Positions 56,083 through 64,000 of a DNA stretch of 64,000 nt are shown piece by piece. Location of the stretch: assembly GCF_011745365.1 (NCBI RefSeq), contig NW_024468910.1:2818068-2882067 (forward strand), written 5' to 3'. Numbering within the stretch: the stretch's first letter is position 1; each line of letters begins with the position of its first letter. This DNA comes from Cryphonectria parasitica EP155. Its lineage: Eukaryota > Ascomycota > Sordariomycetes > Diaporthales > Cryphonectriaceae. The notes under the pieces were generated by a model. It had not been told where the DNA came from. It saw only the letters and a program-made list of their open reading frames with translations, and searched no databases. The position numbers and the translations under genes were made by a program.

Positions 56083-59000
56083 TGTTTTCGACAAACAAAT
56101 CTACGAAAGCGACCGGGCAAAAAGAGGGAGAACAAAGAAGACAGAAGACAAGAACCTTTGACACAACACCCACTCACAATCCTACCTCGACTGCATGAAC
56201 ACTACGACCTCTAATGATGACCATGACAAGGTCTTGAGGTTGTGCTGGGTCGCGTTATGAAATGACCCAGCGCTCCTGGGTGGCAGCTCGTATTCCTCGT
56301 CTGTGGCTAGGAAATGGATAGGACAGGATAGGCTGGCACAAACAAAAAAGCAAGAAGCCATGTGTAGGACCTAGATGGCCAGACCAACATAGCGCCTTGG
56401 GATTTCCTTTGCCCCCCTCCTTTCCCGGAACCACAGGTCCAGCCTCCTACAAACGCAATTATCTTCTGCAACACCAATTTTTACTGCCCGGCGGAGAGGA
56501 TGCCAAGCTGGAAGAGGGGGACCAAGGGAAAGCGAGAGAGAGAGAGCATAAGACCTGGTTTGTGTGCCACAGTGTCATCGGTGGGCGCACAGATATGGGC
56601 CGGAGATCCTGCGGCCACACGAGCAGATTTTCTTCCTCGGCTCGACGATTCCTATGGAGCGGGCAATCCGTTGCCGTTTCTGTCTGGCGGTGAAGTAGCA
56701 TGATGGATCGGCTTGGTCTAGCCGTCCCTGCGCGCTCTGACGCATCTTTTTATTTTTATTTTTAACTTTACATTGGACTGGAAAGGGCCCCTTTTTTCAT
56801 CTATCTAAATCTTCTGCTGGCTGCTTATGCCATATGAGGAGGGGCCCGGTCGTGCGATACCCCCAGCCATCATAGCAGAAGGAGAACACTGGTGTGCTTT
56901 CGGAGGGAGGACAAAGTTGAAAGATGCTATATTAGCTGTCTGGTGGCATGCAGGGAAAGAGGAAGAAGGGAAAAGTAAGTCTATGGTGGACACGAGAAGG
57001 GAGATGGAACATGTACGTCGTACATGTCTCAGCAGAATCTCGGATAGTCTGGCCACAGGAGGCTGGTGATGCCCTGGCGACTTGGGACTGCATAGTAGCT
57101 CGTACGGGACAAAATAAATGCTGCATACTCCTCTTCCCACCCTGGGGCTCCGTCTGGACCGAACCAACCAATTGTGGCGTGTGGCTTGAGAAGGAGGGAC
57201 CCCGGCATGCCTGGGCCCTTTAATAAATTGACGCGCATGGTCATCTTCGCACGAGGCAAACGAGAGGGCGTCACATCGGGCCATGTGCGAATCTCGGCTC
57301 GATGCACGTCGTGCGACCTGGACTGCGACTGCGACTGCCATTTGTGGAGATCATGCAGCAGCAAGGCTTGTGTTATGGCCGTTTCCAAAAAGAAAGAAGA
57401 AAGAAGAAAAAAAGACGGTACTGACTCTGTCTTTCCAACGCTCGTGTGAGGAAGGGGCCGACACCGACACACCAAGCAGAGGGTCGGACAGAAAGGACCA
57501 CATTTTCTTATGCTTGGAGCAGCAGCAACAAGCAGTCAATGTTATTTACTACCGCAGTACGTGACACAAGATCGTCCCAGATGATGCCGAAAGAGATGCA
57601 AGCCAAGTGAAAAGGTGGGTGGCGGGCCACAACAGACTGGCGGTGACTGGACTGCACCGCACTGTGGCGTGTACGCACCCGAGAATGGCTTGTTGCTGTG
57701 CCTTTTGCTCGCTCGCTCTCTATTCCTGCGCATTGCGTCAGACAGATAGGCTTGACAGGGTGTGTCCAGGTGGTCCAGAGCCCCTTGTTGCTCGCTCGCT
57801 TTTTGCTTGCAAGACCTGGCAAAAGGGTTCATCCACCTTTATCAAATCATCTTTTTTCTTTCTTCTGCTCCCCTTGTCTTTACCCGTCTCCCTCCTCAAT
57901 GAACATTGTGGCTTGCTTGTCAGGCATTGGATCATTTCTAGGTTGCTCTTCCGCCGTTCTCCTCTAAATACAACTTGCATACGCTGAGGAGCACGAGACG
58001 GCGCAGTCTTCCGCCGGGCTTGTACATGGGCCATGCTGCAGGGTGAACGCATAGCGCGGGCAATCCACTCCAATACATACATATTCATACGGTGATCACA
58101 TAGTAGTAGAACCCAGGCAGCTGTGCCCCGCTACCTGAAGTATGCAGCACAGCAGAGGAGGTGTATCTGCGTGAGGGTAACGGAGAGAGATAGAGTTCAG
58201 ACAGGCTTTTGCTTGCGGCCCTCGGTCGTGTTCCCCCTGAAGCAAACCTCTTTTAGGTCGATCATGCTGTCTGAGCATAGCAAAAAGTCGATCCGCTGGA
58301 GCTGAGGACACTACTGTATCGGATAGACAGCCTAGCTCAGAGAGAAACAGCCAAGCAAAGCAAAGGAGGGGTGGAGGAAGAACCAAGAATGAAAGGACAA
58401 AAAAAACCAAGCTTGCAAGCCTAACCCAGCCTGCCACGCGGACGAGCCTGAAATCGGGCCGCCAGGCCGTCGTCCCATTAGCATTGATACACGCACGTAC
58501 ACATTCATACATATATTATAGGGCTCTCGTGTGAAGGAAAGATAGGAGACAAAAATATTAATACGTTGGTTTCTTAATAACTCCAGCCAAATCATTGTTT
58601 CTTATTGTTGTTGTTGCTGTTGGTGTGGATGTTCTGTGTGTATCAGCTGCCAGACGGACGACCAAATTCCCTGCCTGGCTATTCGTCCGGCGAGTCGTGT
58701 TTGCGCCTCGCCGTCTACTATTCGTCCCTCCAAACCGTGCTAGCATGACGTCGTCCTTACCCACCTAGGGAGTGATGACAAGGCCTGCGAGATTAGAATC
58801 TTGAATTGTTGAGGGCCTACAGGCTCTAGAAAGGGGCGCGCACGCACACACGCACGCAGACACACACAACACATATCGTGCCTATCACGCTCGACCCTTA
58901 AGTCTCTGACTCGAAGAGAGGGAGAGAGGAGAAGGAGAAGAAGAGAGAAAGGGGGAAACAAAGACGATCACTCTTAGGCAAAGACAGAGGCTACGACATT

Positions 59001-59112
59001 GCTGCACAGAGACACACACGCACAGACAACGTCACCCCTAAATCGAGCGCTGGCCCCGAATCGATATTGGCTGCGATAAGTTGGGCCCCATCCGGTGCGC
59101 GCGTGAGGAAAA
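56083..59112. other. 3-kb intergenic region
   Basis: Nothing can be supported as a gene. Minus-strand frames at 57341-56805 (178 codons) and 58512-58096 (138 codons) have no domain-like pattern and no sensible splice extension. There are CT/GA-rich stretches and CA tracts near 58845-58870 just before the next gene. Confidence 0.5.
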
Positions 59113-62100
59113 ATGCCGCCGTGGACGCTGTTCAGCAGGAAGCGTAGATCGGTACAGCAGAACCCACCCACCGCCACCGCCAATGCCACCGCCGCCTCAG
59201 CCACCGCCGCCAATGCCGACAACAGCAGACGACCCAGGAGTGGTGGCCCTTCGGAGACTCCCAGGCCGGACCATATGACCTCCCTGGCAGCCAGCACCGC
59301 CAGACCGCAGACGGATGCTACCGTCACCTTCACCAACAGCAGCAGCAGCAGCGGCGGCGGCGGCGGCGGCAGTGAGCAGCAGCAGCAGCAGCAGGTAGCG
59401 ACAAGTACGACATCGACTGTACCAAGAGGAGACGAGGCGGGCAACGACGGTGATCACGACAAGACAACACGGCAGCTGGGCCGCGCTGACACGAGGCGTG
59501 CTCCGTTTCGCCTGTTCCGCAGCCGGTCGGCGCATTTCCGGTTGGGCAGCAGCGGCGGTGGTGACGGCGAACCGAGAACGAGATTGAGCTGGCAGGCCCC
59601 GCGCGATGCCAAGAATCGCGGCGGTGGGGATCGTTCTGCCGCAGCCGTCGTGGATGAGGAGGGCGAGGGCGTAGGTGTCAGTGCGAGGAATGCACCATCA
59701 GCGCCTGCGCCAGACCTAACACATCCGGATCCGGCGCCAGCCTCAACACGGGCCGTTCGGGACGAGGAGGAACCTGAAGACAGAATCCTTCAGCCACCAG
59801 CACTCGCATCAGCACCAGCACCAGCACCAACACAAGTATCAGCACAGACGCAACGGCAGCGGCAACGTCCACATAGTGTTGCGGTCGAAGCAGGACCAGC
59901 AGCCCAAGCCGAGATGGCAGCGACCGACAATACCGCCAAACCCTCGTCCAGTACCATTCCCAGCACCGCCAGCATCAATGACAACGACACCAAAAATAAT
60001 AACAACGGGACTGGTAGGCTCCAGCGAGGCTTAAAGAAGCTGCCAAGCCTGTCTCTGAAACGAGGCCTGTCAAGGCGAGGAAATAAGCTGACCAAGCCCC
60101 CACAGCTGGTTGTGACGCCTGCCCCGGTGGTAAGTTTTGAACAAATTTCTTTCTTGTCTTACTTGTTTGTGTTCCGAGTCAAGTCATGTTGTGTTTTGTG
60201 TTTGTGTTTTGTGTGCATGTGTGTGTGTGTATGCGCGTATGCATGGGGAGAGAAAAGAAAATCCCAAAAATTTGGATGAATGCATCTCCAAATTTATTTA
60301 TCTTCCTTTTCCCACATACAAGAAGATTTCCCCAATGCCGCGCCCCCCCCCCCCCCCCACCCCTCCTCTGTCGTCAATTGCTCTGCTGCCCTGGGCTCTT
60401 TCTCCCCTGGGCTCTTTCTCCCCTCTCCAACTCACCCTTCCCTCCTTCCCTCCCTCCTTCAGACACCCTACGGCAAACAATGGACCCCTGAAAAGGTGGT
60501 CCAGCAAGTGGTGCCAGTGGCCTGCCCCCCTGTCAGAGTCAGTTCAGGCTCCACAATTTACCCCAGATTCATCAGCCCACTCAGGGCAAGGCGGGCACTT
60601 CCACCACCCCTGGCAATGAATGGCCTATCAGCCTAGGAGGGCCTGACAGTGAGAGGAGAAGAGAAGAGCGTGGTAGTAGCACAGTGGCACACTGGCTCCC
60701 CGAGGGGTCAATTCGGTTGTTTTTTTTGGGGGGTTTTTTTTTTGTTTTTTTTGGGGGGGGGGGGGGCCCTTGTCGGTCCAGTCCCCGGTCCAAGCATGAG
60801 CGAGCATGAGGAGCAGTATCAGTAGCAGCAGCAGCTGTCGAGTTGGAGGAGGAGAAGAATGAAGAAGAGGGGTCGTCTTTCTTGTCCTTGACGTTTCTCG
60901 CATTCTGCTGCAGCTGCTGCAGCTCCTCCTCATGCCTGGGAAAATTCCAATCTCAACTCGTCAGACCACCTCACCTGACCTCTACTTGGTCCCAATTTCA
61001 CTCTGCTCCCTAACCTCGAGTTCTCAATCTTGTACCCGCCAACACAGCACACAAACCTTGTTATATTTCCCCCTGCCTCCTGCTTGCCCTGCCCTGCCCT
61101 GCATCTGCATCTGCACCATACGGCAATAGTCGAAGGCTGGCTGCATTCCCGAGATCTCAATTCCATACCCGCACCCCCCCCCCCTCCCTTAAGGTACCTT
61201 CTTATGCATGTTTCTTGTCTCATCATCATCCTGGGTTTCTCTTTCATGCATCCTACTCCTTCTTAACGGAATTGCCATTAAGCAAGCCCTTGTCTCCGAC
61301 GACGACTACGTCTCATGACACACTGCTTTGCCTCAGGTGGCTGACATTTACTCACACGTGTCCAAGCTGACATCCCGCGAGCCTGTGGACCACAACAAAC
61401 CGCTCCCGCCCACACCCGCCGAAGGCCGCCAGGGACAAGAACATCTGCTGCCCGACACGACCAGTGGTGATCATCCGCCACCAGTCGTCGTCGTCCCTCT
61501 GCGCCTCAATCGCATCATGGCGACCCTATCCACCCTGGACATCGAGAAGCTCTTCTCCGGTGCCCCGCAGTACTTTGCCCGGTCCGAGGGCCACTTCACC
61601 GGCGCACCACACCCCTCCGTCGCCTTCCCATGGGACGAAGAGCTTGCCATTCGTGATCTGACCGACCACACCCAGATCGAGGACGAGGCATGGGGTTGCA
61701 TCACCGCCTGGCCGCACATCACAAGGGATGTGCGGCGTGGCCCCTCGGCATCGGCCACCCGTCAGGTCGCCGAGAAGCGGAGGGCACACTTTTATCCTCG
61801 GTGTAGGGAGCGGCCCAACATGCTCAGCATGCAGGGGCTCGAGAAGGGCACCATGGGCTACCAGGCTGCCCTGGAGCTCGGCGTAGCGGACACGCTCCAG
61901 GAGGAGCAGTGGGGCTTTGGCAGCCTGGGCGCCAAGGACAGTGTCGTCGTCGAGACGAGAAAGAACCTGATCGCATCCAAGGTCGGGCTGAGGCGGCTGG
62001 AGGAGACGACAGTGCTGGACCACCTCATCAAGAACGCCCAGCGGTACCACGAAAAACACCAAAAGGACAAGGCCTCGTGCCACGAGCTGTTCAACGAGCT

Positions 62101-64000
62101 GTTCACGCAGCTGTTGCACCCGCCGAGCAGGACGTTTACGGATCCTTTTAGCCTAGCCGTGCAGATCCAGGCCCTGCTGAAGGTCCTCGCGACGCCCAAT
62201 GTGTGGATTGACTTTTCCCACGTCGAGTGGAGAATCAGGCTCGGACAGATACTATGGGGCACCACCACCGGAGCTGACAACGGCGGGGAGGACAGCGTGA
62301 GTGACGGCAGCTCCATCACGGACGCCGATGACACGACGGGCCTGCACGAAGAGAGATACTGGCTGCTCCTGCAGATCCTCCTGGCATGTGAGCTGCTCGT
62401 CCGGCTGGACATCCTCACCGAAGGCGATGAGCTACCCGACAGCGTCAGGCCCTCCGAGATCCAGAAATTAGAGAGGACCGCAAACGCCTCTGTGAAGTGG
62501 TCCTTGCACCTGGCGAGGGCTTGGCTGGACAACATCGAAATCACCAAGTCGAAGCAGCCTGCAGACGGCCAACAGGAGGAGCAGCCCAAGGGCTGGTTGG
62601 CGAATCTAACACACAAGATGGCACTGACAAGCGACCGACCACATTCAAGACACCATGAGAGGCACGCCGCCCACGATCAGCACAAGCCGAATGTCATCTA
62701 CGTCATGAGAGGGAAGCATTGGGAGAGGCAGGTGCGAGGACTGACGCATTTCGCGAGGAGGCTCAAATGGCCCGAGATCGATGCCCAGTCTGCGCTGATT
62801 GCCAACAACTGCCGTGCCGTGACCGAGGGTACGCCCATCAGCACGCCCCTGGAGACGCCACTGTCCACCACCACAGCCAGGTCCAAGAACTCGTCCTATT
62901 TTGCTTTCCAGAAGGACAGTTCTGTGGGCAGGAGACAGGAGAGGCGGCAGAAGGTGGGCGCTGCACTGCACCCTGCCGGCTGGCTGTCCAAGAGCTATGT
63001 GTCAGGCCTGATGCTGCCAGGCGAGGGGCTCTACCACTGCATCATGTCGACGCTGCTCGAGAACGATGTTGTGGCCATGTCGAAACTCGGGCCGATGGCG
63101 AACCTGTGTGGTGGCTTCGTGTACAATGGTAAGAGCTTTTGGAGCACCGCGTGCGTCGTGGGCCGGGTCCTGGCCGCCGGCAAGGGAGCCGTCGAGTGCA
63201 TGGGCTGGATCTCCTGCGACATCATTCCTCGCGGACTAGGCAACGGGTGGGTGGACATCGATGTGGAGACGATCGCCGAGGATGTCAAGCGGACGGGCAA
63301 ACAGGCCAGGCTCTGGGGCAAGCTCGCCGTGGAGCGCGAGTCCTCCATCCTGGGCGGCTCGGATCCAGATGCCATCTTCCCTGCCGACTTTATCATCCCG
63401 TACGAGAACCACTACAAGACCCCACCGCCCACCATCAGCGTTGAGCTGTCATCGCTCAACCTGACCGATCCCCTCGACTCCGTCACCACGACGCCCACCC
63501 TCGAGGTTGTGACCCCGTATTCGGAGCCGAGCACGACCCCCGAGCTCAGGACCTTCACGCCCTCCATCACCTTCAATGTGACGACGTGGGAGGATGACGA
63601 GGACCGTGAATACACGCTTCCTGTGGCCAAGGATGTGAACTTTGTAACGGCCCATCCGTGTGTGCCTTCGCATCATGTTCGGATCTTGAAGTCACCTTCG
63701 AGCCCCACGATCCAACAGATTGACCTTTCTGGCCACCCTGTCGCTGGCCACGGCAGGTCGAACGGTCACACGAGTATCACTTGTAGGCTCCTGTCTCCTG
63801 TCTCTTGTCGTCGCAGTGCCCCCTGCCCCCTTGATCCTCGCGTTGCTGACATGAATCATATCTCTAGGCCACCCTCTTCACAAGTTCTACACGTATACCC
63901 CGATCCACCTGTCTGCGCTCCTCGGCAGACCAGACTGGACCCTGGAGCAGCTCCTTCAAGACGCCCCAAGCGACACCTCTCCTAGCGTCACCCCGTCCCT
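59113..64000 (+). CDS. large fungal protein of unknown function, disrupted middle, runs off window
   Basis: Exon 1 (59113-60129, 339 codons) starts MPPWTLFSRKRRS. It is disordered, with runs of Ser/Gly/Gln and a basic end (GLKKLPSLSLKRGLSRRGNK). A donor GTG-GTAAGT at 60130 leads to an exon starting at 60463 (TPYGKQWTPEKVVQQVV). The frame then fails: no single frame continues, and sequence at 60780-60937 looks coding only on the minus strand. A further exon runs from 61337 to 63782 (VADIYSHVSKLTSREP, then DHNKPLPPTP) with a folded-looking region: FPWDEELAIRDLTD, DEAWGCITAWPHI, WLLLQILLACELLVRLD, WERQVRGLTHFARRLKWPEI, LMLPGEGLYHCIMSTLLEN. A last intron (63783-63867) joins CHPLHKFYTYTPIHLSALLG, open to the window end. 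I do not recognise the family. Residues 61337 onward could also be annotated as a separate gene starting at 61517 (MATLSTLD). Confidence 0.6.
59338..59396 (+). repeat. AGC/GGC/CAG triplet repeats in coding sequence
   Basis: Consecutive AGC, GGC and CAG triplets encode a Ser run, a Gly run and a Gln run in exon 1 of the last gene. This is typical of disordered fungal N-termini. Confidence 0.85.
60719..60768. repeat. alternating T/G homopolymer block
   Basis: Runs of T (8, 10, 8) alternate with runs of G (6, then about 13 or 14) over about 50 nt. It lies exactly between plus-strand coding-like sequence and minus-strand coding-like sequence inside the last gene. Confidence 0.85.

Noticed and set aside
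56805..57341. 178-codon minus-strand frame
   Set aside because: No domain pattern, low-complexity start, and no splice sites or neighbouring exons to support it.

Overview
This window is nuclear DNA of a filamentous ascomycete, most likely a Sordariomycete. The genes carry short GT-AG introns (about 55-180 nt) with TACTAAC/CTAAC-like branch sites. Intergenic stretches are long and rich in CT tracts, microsatellites and poly-G/poly-C runs. The proteins resemble filamentous-fungal families: GH51 arabinofuranosidase, UvsB/Mec1/ATR, a DUF7587-like protein, Ipi1, a Pcl-type cyclin and a FRE-type ferric reductase. I saw no operons, CRISPR arrays, rRNA or credible tRNA genes. The genes look like ordinary chromosomal neighbours rather than a pathway cluster.

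Layout. (1) 0.6-7 kb: a secreted GH51 alpha-L-arabinofuranosidase (minus), a small KGG-motif hydrophilic protein (plus) and a small PARP-type zinc-finger protein (minus), followed by an imperfect 23-25 bp minisatellite. (2) 8-15.8 kb: a seven-exon gene for the ATR/Mec1 checkpoint kinase (minus). (3) 16.4-21.1 kb: a DUF7587-like gene whose last exon lies beyond the apparent stop, a small two-helix membrane protein and a secreted Kex2-processed protein. (4) 21.1-24.4 kb: a gene-poor stretch with a decayed coding-like segment. (5) 24.4-32.5 kb: a FAD-dependent oxidoreductase and a ferric reductase with a large proline-rich insert. (6) 32.5-43.2 kb: about 10.7 kb with no gene I can support. It is rich in simple repeats and palindromes and ends in what looks like a long spliced leader for a Pho85-type (Pcl) cyclin at 43.2-45.2 kb. 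(7) 49.3-56.1 kb: a Ded1/Vasa-like DEAD-box helicase, then Ipi1 (ribosome biogenesis) divergent from a roadblock/LC7 dynein light chain. (8) 59.1 kb to the end: a large conserved-looking fungal protein of unknown function. The middle of this gene contains an antisense coding-like segment and a long T/G homopolymer block, which suggests an inversion or misassembly.

Exon junctions were read by eye. For every spliced gene that is complete in the window, the exon lengths sum to a whole number of codons. The best leads for follow-up are the disrupted middle of the last gene, the hidden 3' exon of the DUF7587-like gene, a hairpin-rich non-coding block near 46.5-46.85 kb, and the recurrent long G/C homopolymers. 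I did not find a clearly new multi-gene system.
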